Below are positions 45,504-54,772 of a stretch of 64,000 nt of DNA, piece by piece. Position 1 is the stretch's first letter. Each line of letters opens with the position of its first letter. The stretch is from Nostoc sp. ATCC 43529 (GTDB lineage: Bacteria; Cyanobacteriota; Cyanobacteriia; Cyanobacteriales; Nostocaceae): positions 17,582-81,581 of the forward strand of contig LWTK01000053.1 of NCBI GenBank assembly GCA_003326205.1. Reading direction: 5' to 3'. The notes under the pieces were generated by a model that saw only the letters and a list, made by a program, of their open reading frames with translations, was not told the origin of the DNA and made no database searches. A program made the position numbers and the translations under genes.

Positions 45504-45614
45504 CACAAGAGAATCGGAAGACAAGGGTTTTCCCTCCCTTTCTAATTACCCTTGTCTCTTGGTTCTCTTAGCTAATGTCACAGGATACGGTGATTAACCC
45601 TCTTCTAAGAAACA

Positions 45615-45759
45615 AGGCAGGAGGCAGGAGGCAGAAGGCAGGAGGCAGAAGGCAGGAGGCAGGAGGCAGGAGGCAGAAGGCAGGAGGCAGGAGGCAGGAG
45701 GCAGGAGGCAGGAGGCAGGAGGCAGGAGGCAGAAGGCAGGAGGCAGGAGGCAGAAGGGA
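45615..45759. repeat. Long heptamer tandem array (GGAGGCA/GAAGGCA)
   Basis: About 20 heptamers, mostly AGGAGGC with some AGAAGGC variants. The array is open in several frames on both strands, which creates false open reading frames of 70-90 codons there. It lies between the fusion protein gene and the ctaB terminus. Confidence 0.93.
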
Positions 45760-46246
45760 AGAGGATTTGACTTGTTTATTTCATCCGTAGCGGGTGGCAG
45801 CGCCGCCAGTGGGGCTGCTTCTAAGAAACCAGATTTTCTGAGGGCTGAGGAATAACCCTCTTTTGTCACTCTAGACAGAGGAAAAATAGAAATAAGGGAT
45901 ATTGAAGTTTTGAAAAATTGAGCAAGTCAGATTATTAACAATCATTTGTTGAAAAAATCCCTCAGATAGCTTAGGGACTGTAAAGACCGCTAACCAAGGT
46001 TTAATTAAGTTAAAAAGTTCCATCTTCAAGCAACTCATAAGTTGCTTTGTGTATCGCTGTACGAATGTAATTTGTCAACATGTATATTATTTTTTATAAG
46101 TTAATTTAGCTTTTTAATCAATTTTGTGATAATAAAATTTTACTTTTAATTGAAAATCCGCCAAACTCTAATTATGTATAATTTCTAATTTATTAAAACG
46201 CGATCGCGCCAATTTACCAAACGCGATCGCATTAACTTTTCTGCCC
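45760..46246. other. 487-bp gap before ctaB
   Basis: No gene is seen. The sequence is AT-rich, with two HIP1 copies (ACGCGATCGC) at 46199-46228 next to the ctaB stop and the short repeat CTTCTAAGAAAC, which also precedes the heptamer array at 45603. Confidence 0.5.
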
Positions 46247-47200
46247 CTAACTAATAAAATGCAGCTGATTAATTACTGCACTAATTAGATGATGAGTAAC
46301 AGGCAAACTATCAATTACCATTCCCAGACACAACAGCATCATGTAGGAAATGGAATAGAGAAACAACTCTCTAGCGACAGTACGATCTTCTGGATTTTGC
46401 AACAATCGCCAAGATTTGTGGATAAATAATCCTCCCAGACTAAGAGCGATCGCAGCATAAAAAACTCCACTCGCACCTAAGGGATAAACTAATAACACTG
46501 TTGCAACTACAGTAATCAAGGTATAGTACCAAATTTGCCGCACCGTTGCCGTATCACCTTTAACTACTGGTAGCATTGGTATTCCGACTTTTGCGTAGTC
46601 GTCCCGAATCATCAAAGCTAATGCCCAGAAATGCGGCGGTGTCCATAAAAAGACGATGGCAAAAATTAACCATGCTGCCCAGCTTAAAGTACCAGTGACA
46701 GCTGCCCAACCCACCAAAGCCGGAATTGCCCCAGCAGCGCCACCAATGACAATATTTTGGGTGCTGTGGCGTTTTAGCCAGTGGGTGTAGACCAAAACAT
46801 AAAAGACGATGCCAGAGAAAGCCAGTACAGCGGCTAACAAATTGGCGAAAACTGCCAGTAGTGTAAACGAAAGTGTTGCTAGAGCGATCGCAAAAATTAG
46901 AGCATCGCGCGGTTGCACCTTACCGGAAGGCATGGGGCGATGGCGCGTCCGCTCCATGTCATAATCAATATCCCGGTCATAGATACAGTTAATGGTCTGG
47001 GCGCTTGCAGCAGCCAGAGTGCCACCAGTCAGAGTTACTAGTAACAGCAATGGGTCTACCTGTCCCTTAGCAGCAATCCACATACTGCCAGCTGTGGTAA
47101 TCAAAAGCAACGGAATAATCCGAGGCTTAGTTAGCTGGTAGTAGCTTTGAATTACTTGGAGAAAAGTTTGGTGGTGGCGAGAGACATTAGTCTCAATCAT
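46247..47200 (-). CDS. ctaB: Protoheme IX farnesyltransferase (heme O synthase)
   Basis: The 317-residue protein with about nine membrane helices has the UbiA-family motif NCIYDRDIDYDMERTRHRPM and KPRIIPLLLITTAGSMW near the start, then VIGGAAGAIPALVGW and WTPPHFWALALMIRDDYAK, the heme O synthase set. It adds farnesyl to heme b to give heme o. The adjacent ctaA, in the same direction and 210 bp upstream, makes heme a, so the pair serves the divergent oxidase genes. Confidence 0.95.
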   Translation of the reverse strand: MIETNVSRHHQTFLQVIQSYYQLTKPRIIPLLLITTAGSMWIAAKGQVDPLLLLVTLTGGTLAAASAQTINCIYDRDIDYDMERTRHRPMPSGKVQPRDALIFAIALATLSFTLLAVFANLLAAVLAFSGIVFYVLVYTHWLKRHSTQNIVIGGAAGAIPALVGWAAVTGTLSWAAWLIFAIVFLWTPPHFWALALMIRDDYAKVGIPMLPVVKGDTATVRQIWYYTLITVVATVLLVYPLGASGVFYAAIALSLGGLFIHKSWRLLQNPEDRTVARELFLYSISYMMLLCLGMVIDSLPVTHHLISAVINQLHFIS

Positions 47201-47340
47201 GTTGACTCTGGTTCCTTATTTTTCAATAACTTATATGCAGCCCCCGCTCAAGCTGGCTCTTTCGGTCGAACGAAAATACTTTTTCACACCTTCGTGGGTC
47301 GCATTATGCCCTTGGAGTGGGGAGTCAGGGATAATACCAA

Positions 47341-47402
47341 TGCCCAATGACGCCACTTGCTCGACTTGGGGAGACCCCAAGACCGCAGTGGCTCCCCCAT
47401 GC
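47341..47402. repeat. Dispersed GGTCTCCCCAAGT-type repeat copy between ctaA and ctaB
   Basis: TTGGGGAGACCCCAAGACCG and flanking sequence match, in inverted orientation, the 59-bp tandem unit inside the debranching enzyme gene at 6168-6292. Confidence 0.75.
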
Positions 47403-47410
47403 CCCATGCC

Positions 47411-48325
47411 CTACTCAGCACTAACTGAATCACGCAATGACAGAACTGTGAAAGCCACTAAAGTACCAAGCAAAGCAGCTCCTACAGCTTGGTGAGACAC
47501 AGTGAGAGGTTCGACTTGGAGGTGTAATTTGAAAGTGGCGACTCCTAACAAAATTTGTAAGCTCAACAATGCGCCAGCCATATTTGCCAGTCGCCGCAAG
47601 GCTGGATGTAGCGCCGGTGTACGCCAACTGAAAAATACCATTGCCAAGGTTGCCACAGTTGGCGGCACCAAACCAGCAATATGGCTGTACATTACGGTAC
47701 AAAGTTGAGAATCGCCGAAGCATTGGTGTAGCGCCCAACGAGATCCTACTAAAGCACCTAAGAGACTTTGCAGGTAAACCAAAACAGCAGCAGTTAAACC
47801 GACCCAAGGCAACTTACCAACCGTTCCAGTCCCCTGATAGGGTGTGAGTGCGGTGCCGATAATCAACAGGGTGGTAAAAAACAATAACGCCGTTCCCAAA
47901 TGGGCGGTAACGATATCAAACCGCAACAATTCGGTGACGGTGAGTCCTCCTAAGACACCTTGGAAGACGATGAGAAACAGGGCGAATGTAGATGCCCAAG
48001 GCAGCCAGGTGGGTAGCAAGCGACGGTGCCACCAGGATAAACCAAAAAGTGCGATCGCGCTGACACCAATTAAGGCAGCATCTAATCTGTGAAACCACTC
48101 TAAGAATACCTGGAAATTCATTTGCTTGGCTGGCACCAATTCGCCATAGCACAAGGGCCAATCTGGGCAAGCAAGCCCAGCATTCATAACGCGGGTGGCA
48201 GAACCTATCGCCATCAAAATCAAAGTGGCTATGCACATTCTCCACACCAAGCGACGAATCATTTCCTTGGGCTTTTGTTGCTGAAGAGCCGCTTCATTTT
48301 GTTGTTGTAGGACAATTTCATTCAT
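47411..48325 (-). CDS. ctaA: Heme A synthase
   Basis: The 304-residue membrane protein has about eight helices and the heme ligand histidines in FLEWFHRLDAALIGV, VTAHLGTALLFFTTL, YSHIAGLVPPTVATL and VSHQAVGAALLGTLV. Cysteine pairs typical of CtaA are in ACPDWPLCYGE. It oxidises heme o to heme a. It is co-oriented with ctaB, which it precedes, and divergent from the cox operon. Confidence 0.93.
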   Translation of the reverse strand: MNEIVLQQQNEAALQQQKPKEMIRRLVWRMCIATLILMAIGSATRVMNAGLACPDWPLCYGELVPAKQMNFQVFLEWFHRLDAALIGVSAIALFGLSWWHRRLLPTWLPWASTFALFLIVFQGVLGGLTVTELLRFDIVTAHLGTALLFFTTLLIIGTALTPYQGTGTVGKLPWVGLTAAVLVYLQSLLGALVGSRWALHQCFGDSQLCTVMYSHIAGLVPPTVATLAMVFFSWRTPALHPALRRLANMAGALLSLQILLGVATFKLHLQVEPLTVSHQAVGAALLGTLVAFTVLSLRDSVSAE

Positions 48326-48390
48326 GAACAGTACCTTCTGCCCGCTCTTGGTGGATCTCTAAATAGATTCTTAATTTTCAATACTGAACA

Positions 48391-48431
48391 GACACTTTGC
48401 AAGAGCGGGGGAACCCCGGCAAGCAAGTGTC
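48391..48431. promoter_or_regulatory. Inverted repeat between ctaA and coxB
   Basis: GACACTT...AAGTGTC arms enclose an inner GCGGGGGAACCCCGG core. The site lies 66 bp upstream of ctaA and about 350 bp upstream of coxB. It could be a regulator site for one or both directions, or a terminator-like element. Confidence 0.45.
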
Positions 48432-48777
48432 CTCCCCATCTCCACCCTAGCGTATACTCTAGGGGTTTATAGATTGGCACTCACTTATACTTTGAATCAC
48501 TCTCGCTATGTTTTGCCTGAAGCTTTAGGTATTTTTCAAGATGTGAAAAATCTATTGGTGGCAGTTAATTTAACCATCCTAAATTTTTCCTTAAATTTTT
48601 CTACTGATTTGCATCTATTTTTGGGAATATCTGTTAGTCACCTTGTACTCAAAATTAGTAAGATAGTCAAAAAAATTAATAAAAATTTCAGATAATTGAA
48701 CTCTATGTCTCATAGCCTAGACTACCTTAGTAAGTGAGCAGCTTTAAGATAACGTAGTAAATTCAATCAAGTAAGCC

Positions 48778-49869
48778 GTGAAGATTCCAAGTTCAATATG
48801 GACATTACTCATTGGCATCGTGCTAACCCTCACCAGTATTTGGTACGGTCAAAATCATGGTCTGTTGCCAGCAGCAGCCACTGATGAAGCCGTCTTAGTC
48901 GATGGTCTATTCAATGCGATGATGGTCGTTTCTACAGGTATATTTCTGATAGTCGAAGGTGTTTTGATTTACTCTGCATTTAAATACCGTCGGCGTGCAG
49001 GTGATAATGAAGACGGGCCACCAGTTGAGGGCAATGTACCTTTAGAAATACTCTGGACGGCGATCCCAGCAATTATCGTTATCGGTATTTCTGTTTACAG
49101 TTTTGATGTGTACAACGAAATCGGTGGCTTCGATCCTCATGCCATCCATGAAGCCCCGATTACTCAACAACAGTCAATGACAATGCCTGGGCATGGAAGT
49201 GCCATAGCTGCAACATTGAGCGATACACCTCCTAGCACCGAACCCAACCTCAATCAAGAAAAATCTGATGAGGCTATGCAAGACCCAGCGACAGCAGAAG
49301 TCCGCAATGCTGACCAAATTCCCCAAAAGCAGGATGCTCCAGGTGTCGGTAGTGTTGCTCCCACAATTGGAGGCAGTCCCGATAAAGCAGGTAAACCAGC
49401 AGCATTGCAAGTCAACGTCACCGGTCTACAATATGCCTGGATTTTCACATATCCAGAAACTGGGATAACCACAGGTGAACTGCACGTTCCCATCGGCAAA
49501 GAAGTGCAAATCAATATGACAGCCAACGATGTGATCCATGCCTTTTGGGTGCCAGAGTTCCGTCTCAAACAAGATGCAATCCCCGGTAGGCAAAGTGAGA
49601 TTCGCTTCACCCCCAACAAAGTAGGCGATTATGCTCTAATTTGTGCTGAACTTTGTGGCCCATACCACGGTGCTATGAGAACAACAGTGGTAGTTGAGCC
49701 AGAAGAAGCATTTGAGAAATGGCAACAAGAGCAGTTAGTTGCCAACAAAGAAACACTTAACCAAGCCATTGCCGTTAACCCTGCGAATTTATCCCCACAT
49801 GAATTTCTTGCCCCCTACACAAAGGACATGGGAATTCAACCAGAAATGCTCCATCAAATTCACCACTAG
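48778..49869 (+). CDS. coxB: Cytochrome c oxidase subunit II
   Basis: The 363-residue protein begins at GTG with two membrane helices (SSIWTLLIGIVLTLTSIWYG; AIPAIIVIGISVYSFDVYNE). The CuA site is CAELCGPYHGAM with Cys289, Glu291, Cys293, His297 and Met300. Between the second helix and the CuA domain lies a long linker of about 90 residues rich in Pro, Gln, Glu and Ala (near residues 120-210), longer than in most homologues. It accepts electrons from cytochrome c/plastocyanin on the periplasmic or lumen side. It is first in the coxBAC order. Confidence 0.95.
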   Translation: MKIPSSIWTLLIGIVLTLTSIWYGQNHGLLPAAATDEAVLVDGLFNAMMVVSTGIFLIVEGVLIYSAFKYRRRAGDNEDGPPVEGNVPLEILWTAIPAIIVIGISVYSFDVYNEIGGFDPHAIHEAPITQQQSMTMPGHGSAIAATLSDTPPSTEPNLNQEKSDEAMQDPATAEVRNADQIPQKQDAPGVGSVAPTIGGSPDKAGKPAALQVNVTGLQYAWIFTYPETGITTGELHVPIGKEVQINMTANDVIHAFWVPEFRLKQDAIPGRQSEIRFTPNKVGDYALICAELCGPYHGAMRTTVVVEPEEAFEKWQQEQLVANKETLNQAIAVNPANLSPHEFLAPYTKDMGIQPEMLHQIHH

Positions 49870-49892
49870 TCAATATGTCATTTAGTCAAAAT

Positions 49893-49930
49893 CTAATGAC
49901 TAATGACTAATGACTAATGACTAATGACTC
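49893..49930. repeat. Heptamer tandem repeat (TAATGAC)
   Basis: Five TAATGAC units just before coxA. Confidence 0.9.
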
Positions 49931-49936
49931 ATTCCT

Positions 49937-51673
49937 ATGACACAAGCTCAGTTACAAGAAACCGCCAATATCCCCGCTCATGGTCAAGAACCACCGGTGA
50001 GAAAATGGCAAGATTACTTTACCTTCAATACCGACCATAAGGTAATTGCGATTCAATACCTGGTCACCACGTTCATTTTCTACTGTATCGGTGGTGTGCT
50101 TGCTGACTTAGTTCGTACAGAACTGCGAACGCCAGAAGTAGATTTTGTCAGCGCGGAAGTCTACAACAGCTTGTTTACACTGCACGCTACAATCATGATT
50201 TTTTTGTGGATCGTGCCAGCTGGTGCGGGTTTTGCTAACTTCCTGATCCCCTTGATGATTGGGGCAAAGGATATGGCATTCCCACGCTTGAATGCTGTTG
50301 CCTTTTGGATGATCCCGCCTTCTGGTCTGTTGCTAATCGCTAGTTTAGTGGTCGGTGATGCCCCCGATGCAGGTTGGACTTCCTACCCTCCCCTGAGCTT
50401 GGTAACAGGTCAAGTAGGTGAGGGAATTTGGATTATGAGTGTCCTCTTACTCGGTACATCATCGATTTTGGGGGCAATCAATTTCCTCGTAACAATGCTG
50501 AAGATGCGTATCCCAGGTTTGGGATTCAATCAATTGCCTTTGTTCTGCTGGGCGATGTTTGCTACTTCAGCATTGACTTTGGTATCTACACCAGTGTTAG
50601 CAGCAGGTCTGATTCTGCTAGCTTTTGACTTACTTGCCGGGACGACATTTTTTAATCCTACTGGGGGCGGCGATCCCGTTGTCTACCAGCACATGTTCTG
50701 GTTTTACTCGCACCCAGCAGTGTATATCATGATTTTGCCCTTTTTTGGCGCAATTTCAGAAATTATCCCCGTGCATTCCCGCAAGCCAATTTTTGGCTAT
50801 AAAGCGATCGCCTACTCTTCTCTAGCAATCAGCTTTTTAGGGCTAATCGTCTGGGCACACCACATGTTTACCAGCGGTATCCCCGGTTGGCTGCGAATGT
50901 TCTTCATGATCACCACCATGATCATCGCCGTACCCACTGGTATTAAAATATTCAGCTGGTTGGCAACAATGTGGGGCGGAAAAATTCAACTCAACTCTGC
51001 TATGCTCTTTGCAATGGGCTTTGTTGGCACCTTTGTGATTGGTGGCATCAGTGGCGTGATGTTAGCAGCGGTACCTTTTGATATTCACGTCCACGACACC
51101 TATTTTGTAGTGGCACACTTACACTACGTTTTATTTGGTGGTAGCGTTCTCGGTATTTATGCGGCGATTTACCACTGGTTCCCGAAAATGACGGGACGGA
51201 TGCTCAACGAATTTTGGGGTAAGGTTCACTTTGCCTTGACAATTGTCGGCTTAAACATGACCTTCTTACCGATGCACAAGCTAGGAATGATGGGTATGAA
51301 CCGCCGTGTTGCCCAGTACGATCCCAAATTTACTTTACTCAATGAAATCTGCACCTATGGTGCTTATATCCTGGCAGTCTCTACATTTCCCTTCATTATC
51401 AACGCGATTTGGAGTTGGTTATACGGAGACAAAGCTGGTAATAATCCCTGGAGGGCACTAACCTTAGAGTGGATGACTACCTCACCGCCAGCGATCGAAA
51501 ATTTTGAAGGAACCCCAGTACTAGTTACAGGCCCCTACGACTACGGCTTGGAAAAGGCGAAAGAAGGCGTACCCTTATCTGACCCCAATCCAGTCTTGTC
51601 TGCTGGCCCGAACTCGGTATTAAGAGCAGAACCCGACCCAGCGGTTGCTGCTAATCCCGAAGATCGAAAGTAA
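49937..51673 (+). CDS. coxA: Cytochrome c oxidase subunit I
   Basis: The 578-residue protein with 12 membrane helices has ligand histidines in FTLHATIMIFLWIVPAGAG, MFWFYSHPAVYIMILPFFG (CuB and Tyr-linked His), WAHHMFTSGIPGWLRMFF and VAHLHYVLFGGSVLGIY (heme a3/a). It is the catalytic subunit that reduces oxygen to water and pumps protons. Distance to coxB is 67 bp, filled by a heptamer repeat, so the genes may share a transcript. Confidence 0.97.
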   Translation: MTQAQLQETANIPAHGQEPPVRKWQDYFTFNTDHKVIAIQYLVTTFIFYCIGGVLADLVRTELRTPEVDFVSAEVYNSLFTLHATIMIFLWIVPAGAGFANFLIPLMIGAKDMAFPRLNAVAFWMIPPSGLLLIASLVVGDAPDAGWTSYPPLSLVTGQVGEGIWIMSVLLLGTSSILGAINFLVTMLKMRIPGLGFNQLPLFCWAMFATSALTLVSTPVLAAGLILLAFDLLAGTTFFNPTGGGDPVVYQHMFWFYSHPAVYIMILPFFGAISEIIPVHSRKPIFGYKAIAYSSLAISFLGLIVWAHHMFTSGIPGWLRMFFMITTMIIAVPTGIKIFSWLATMWGGKIQLNSAMLFAMGFVGTFVIGGISGVMLAAVPFDIHVHDTYFVVAHLHYVLFGGSVLGIYAAIYHWFPKMTGRMLNEFWGKVHFALTIVGLNMTFLPMHKLGMMGMNRRVAQYDPKFTLLNEICTYGAYILAVSTFPFIINAIWSWLYGDKAGNNPWRALTLEWMTTSPPAIENFEGTPVLVTGPYDYGLEKAKEGVPLSDPNPVLSAGPNSVLRAEPDPAVAANPEDRK

Positions 51674-51739
51674 AGAGTTAGGAGTGAAGAGTTAGGAGTT
51701 ATGAATAATGAGTTATGAGTTTAATAAAGTTATTAGTTT

Positions 51740-51823
51740 AAAACTCCCAACTCCCAACTCCTAACTCCCAACTCCTAACTCCCAACTCCTAACTCCTAAC
51801 TCCTAACTCCCAACTCCCAATCC
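51740..51823. repeat. Heptamer tandem repeats (ACTCCCA/ACTCCTA)
   Basis: About a dozen mixed units between coxA and coxC. Confidence 0.88.
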
Positions 51824-51846
51824 CCACTCTACATTTATCAAGATTC

Positions 51847-52473
51847 ATGCAAAGTCAGACGATTGACCCAGCTAAAACTGAACTGAATCATCATCATGCA
51901 GCAGAAGCAGCTGTCGGCCATCATGAAGAACATCCAGACCATCGTTTGTTTGGGCTAATTGTCTTCCTGATTGCTGAAGGGATGATTTTTATGGGGCTGT
52001 TCGGAGCCTATCTGGCTTTCCGCGCTACCCTACCTGCTTGGCCTCCAGAAGGTACCCCAGAGTTAGAACTATTGCTACCCGGTGTTAACACTGTCAATCT
52101 GATTGCTAGTAGTTTTGTCATGCACAATGCCGACACTGCTATTAAAAAGAATGATGCGCGGGGTGCGCGGATTTGGTTAGCAATTACCGCCGCGATGGGT
52201 GCTATTTTCTTGGTAGGGCAAGTATATGAATATACTCATCTAGAATTTGGTTTAACTACCAACTTATTTGCCAGTGCATTTTATGTTTTGACTGGTTTCC
52301 ACGGACTGCACGTTACCATCGGCGTTTTAGCGATTCTTGCTGTATTGTGGCGATCGCGCGTTAAAGGCCATTACAGTAGTGAAAAGCACTTTGGTATTGA
52401 AGCTGCTGAAATTTACTGGCACTTTGTTGATGTTATTTGGATTATTTTGTTCGGATTACTGTATTTGCTGTGA
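51847..52473 (+). CDS. coxC: Cytochrome c oxidase subunit III
   Basis: The 208-residue protein has five membrane helices and the family blocks FGLIVFLIAEGMIFMGLFGA, LTGFHGLHVTIGVLAIL and EAAEIYWHFVDVIWIILFGL. Its His-rich N-terminus (NHHHAAEAAVGHHEEHPDH) is notable. It stabilises the oxidase core. It completes the coxB-A-C order and is followed by a hairpin terminator. Confidence 0.95.
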   Translation: MQSQTIDPAKTELNHHHAAEAAVGHHEEHPDHRLFGLIVFLIAEGMIFMGLFGAYLAFRATLPAWPPEGTPELELLLPGVNTVNLIASSFVMHNADTAIKKNDARGARIWLAITAAMGAIFLVGQVYEYTHLEFGLTTNLFASAFYVLTGFHGLHVTIGVLAILAVLWRSRVKGHYSSEKHFGIEAAEIYWHFVDVIWIILFGLLYLL

Positions 52474-52517
52474 GTATTAATTAATTAGTTGTTCACTCCA
52501 CGCGAACAACTTATACA

Positions 52518-52541
52518 AGCCTCCTTTGGGGGCTTTTTTAT
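52518..52541 (+). terminator. Terminator of the cox operon
   Basis: AGCCTCC/GGGGGCT hairpin followed by TTTTTTA, 45 bp after the coxC stop codon. Confidence 0.8.
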
Positions 52542-53119
52542 TTTCAGTATCCAGTCAGACGCTAACAGGAGTTTTTAGGTATCTATAGAAGGGAATAGGC
52601 AATAGGGAATAGGCAAAAAAAGTCTCTTAATAAAAGGATTATACGAATAGTTGATGCGTTTAGCTTCCAAATGCCATAGACTACAATTGACACAGAGAAT
52701 AGGTACAGAGGCGATTAATGAACTTTGTACTGGAATAAGGAGTAGTGTAGTTCTCTGTTTCTGTGCCATAGCAATCGAAGCAGAGTTTAGGAGATAAAAT
52801 GATGGTAATATTACGCTTTTAAATTGCAGGATTGCTCATGCTGTTGACCCCCGACGGTTAACTGTCAATAGTCAACAGCCAACACAAAAAGATTTGCAAA
52901 TTAAATCCTCTTGGCAGCTGAAAACACCGATACAAAGAAACTTCCAAGCCTATTGCCTGTTCCATGTTGCCTATTACTTGTTATACCAGTGGAAAGACAT
53001 AGAGTTTTAATTACTTATAGTATTGCATTTACTTTATTTGTCAAAACTTGTATCATTTATATTTATTTGTAGATTAAAACTTAAATTTCAAACCAAAACA
53101 TAAAACTGCCTTCAACTAT
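52542..53119. other. 578-bp gap before the kinase
   Basis: No gene is recognised on either strand. It contains AATAGGGAATAGGCAA-type short repeats and an AT-rich stretch. Confidence 0.45.
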
Positions 53120-53242
53120 ATGAGTTCTGGAAAGATGATTGCCTCAAAATTGAAAAATCAAGAGGTAAATATTTATTCTTTCACCCAAGCTATGACAATC
53201 TCTGAATGGTCAGCAATTAACAGTATAATATACGCCACATGA
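53120..53242 (+). CDS. Possible short upstream ORF overlapping the kinase start
   Basis: A 40-codon frame, starting MSSGKMIASKLKNQEVNIYS, ends with TGA overlapping the kinase ATG (ATGA). This arrangement suggests translational coupling. There is no ribosome binding site for its own start, and the frame could be chance. Confidence 0.3.
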   Translation: MSSGKMIASKLKNQEVNIYSFTQAMTISEWSAINSIIYAT

Positions 53243-54399
53243 GCCAGAACCCTCTCATCAAAAAAACATTCAGGAGTAGCTTTGAGACTGTTAAAGTGTT
53301 GGAAAGCGCAGAATCTGGTAAACACTACTCATTAGAAAGTGGAATACGTAATAGATATCACCAAAGTTTTGTTAGAAAAACACTTAGAAATCGCTTTGAA
53401 ATTATTAAACAGTTGGGAAGCGGAGGTTCTGGCGATACGTATTTAGCTATAGACTTAGATCTACCAGGAAGACCGCATTGTGTTGTCAAGCATTTCCACC
53501 CAAAAGATCCTAATCCCACTGTTGGGGCGATCGCTAAAAAATTATTTGCCAGAGAAGCAGAAGTTTTATATCAGCTAGGTAACGACCACGAGCAAATTCC
53601 TCGATTGTTTGCTCATTTTGATGAAGGTGGGGATTTCTATCTAGTCCAAGAATATATTGATGGCCATTCCTTGACTCAAGAAATTATCCCAGGCCAACGC
53701 CTGAGAGAAAATGCAGTCTTCAATTTATTGAAAGATATCTTGGAAGTATTAGCCTTTGTGCATGAACACAACATTATTCATCGAGATATTAAACCGCAAA
53801 ATTTAATGCGGCGACACTCCGATGGCAAGATTGTCTTAATTGACTTTGGAAGTATTAAAAAAATTGGTGCTTTAGGAGCAGGTTTAACCGTTGTGGTTGG
53901 CACTCCTGGTTATATGCCAAGCGAACAGGCTAAAGGAAAGCCAAAACTTTCCAGCGATATTTATGCAGTAGGGATGATTGGTATTCAAGCTCTCACAGGG
54001 TTAGTACCTAGTCAGCTACAAGAAGATCCTAATACTGGAGAAGTTATCTGGCGGCATCAGGCACAGGTAAGCGATGGTTTTGCAGATATTTTAGACAGAA
54101 TGGTTTGCGATCGCCATAGCCAACGTTATCAATCTGCCGCAGAAGCTTTGGAAGCGCTTAATTCCGGTTTGGTGGGATTACAGTCATCACAATCTGGTGG
54201 GCTAAAGCAAAATATTGTCGATAGCTATTTTCTAGCTTACAGGAATTTTATTTTGTTACTGGGTATTGGACTCGGCGCTAGCACTAGTTTGATAGTACTT
54301 GTTTTAATCTATACATTTTTGAATGCAAGTACATCAATTCCACAGCAACCTACTCAATTAAAAAATATCATAGAAAAATTTATTCATCAGTCACACTGA
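53239..54399 (+). CDS. Serine/threonine protein kinase with C-terminal membrane anchor
   Basis: The 386-residue protein has the glycine-rich loop LGSGGSGDTY (59-68), Lys84 in CVVKHF, the HRD motif IIHRDIKPQN (Asp183) and DFG (202-204), then GTPGYMPSEQAKGKPKLSSD. A single C-terminal helix (FILLLGIGLGASTSLIVLVL) anchors it. This is a Hanks-type kinase, probably of the cytoplasmic membrane. Residues 7-30 (IKKTFRSSFETVKVLESAES and GKHY) align without gaps with residues 45-68 at 11 of 24 positions, a decayed copy of the loop region. The substrate is unknown. Confidence 0.93.
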   Translation: MSQNPLIKKTFRSSFETVKVLESAESGKHYSLESGIRNRYHQSFVRKTLRNRFEIIKQLGSGGSGDTYLAIDLDLPGRPHCVVKHFHPKDPNPTVGAIAKKLFAREAEVLYQLGNDHEQIPRLFAHFDEGGDFYLVQEYIDGHSLTQEIIPGQRLRENAVFNLLKDILEVLAFVHEHNIIHRDIKPQNLMRRHSDGKIVLIDFGSIKKIGALGAGLTVVVGTPGYMPSEQAKGKPKLSSDIYAVGMIGIQALTGLVPSQLQEDPNTGEVIWRHQAQVSDGFADILDRMVCDRHSQRYQSAAEALEALNSGLVGLQSSQSGGLKQNIVDSYFLAYRNFILLLGIGLGASTSLIVLVLIYTFLNASTSIPQQPTQLKNIIEKFIHQSH

Positions 54400-54772
54400 A
54401 CTAATACAAATACCTTAAAGTACCAAAACAGAATTCAATAAAAGCAATTGCACCATTCATTGCAAAGACCACCCAGGAAATTAATTTAACTGCATAACAA
54501 ACAAATAATCTTCTATTTGGAAGATGTTTAAAAATTAATAACTGATATGTGAAAACTTGAAATCATCCTAAATCGATTTTGAAAAAGAGGACTTTAATTA
54601 ACTTATTCCCCCCTTGAAAAGGCTTGGTTGGGGAGATATTGAAATAAAAAGCTGGATATTGACTGGCTGATAAAAGCTTCACTTAAAACTTAAATATCGA
54701 CAGATTTTTATAGGGTAAATACTGAGAAATTACTGTACTATAAATACAAATCGATAAATAAAATTTAAAAAT
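54400..54772. other. 373-bp AT-rich gap
   Basis: No gene or clear terminator between the kinase and the PstS-like gene. Confidence 0.45.

Noticed and set aside
45575..45869. Open frames of 71 and 91 codons on both strands over the heptamer array
   Set aside because: The encoded text is a pure periodic repeat (for example QEAGGRR or LLPPASC) produced by the tandem heptamers. No ribosome binding site or unique sequence supports a gene.
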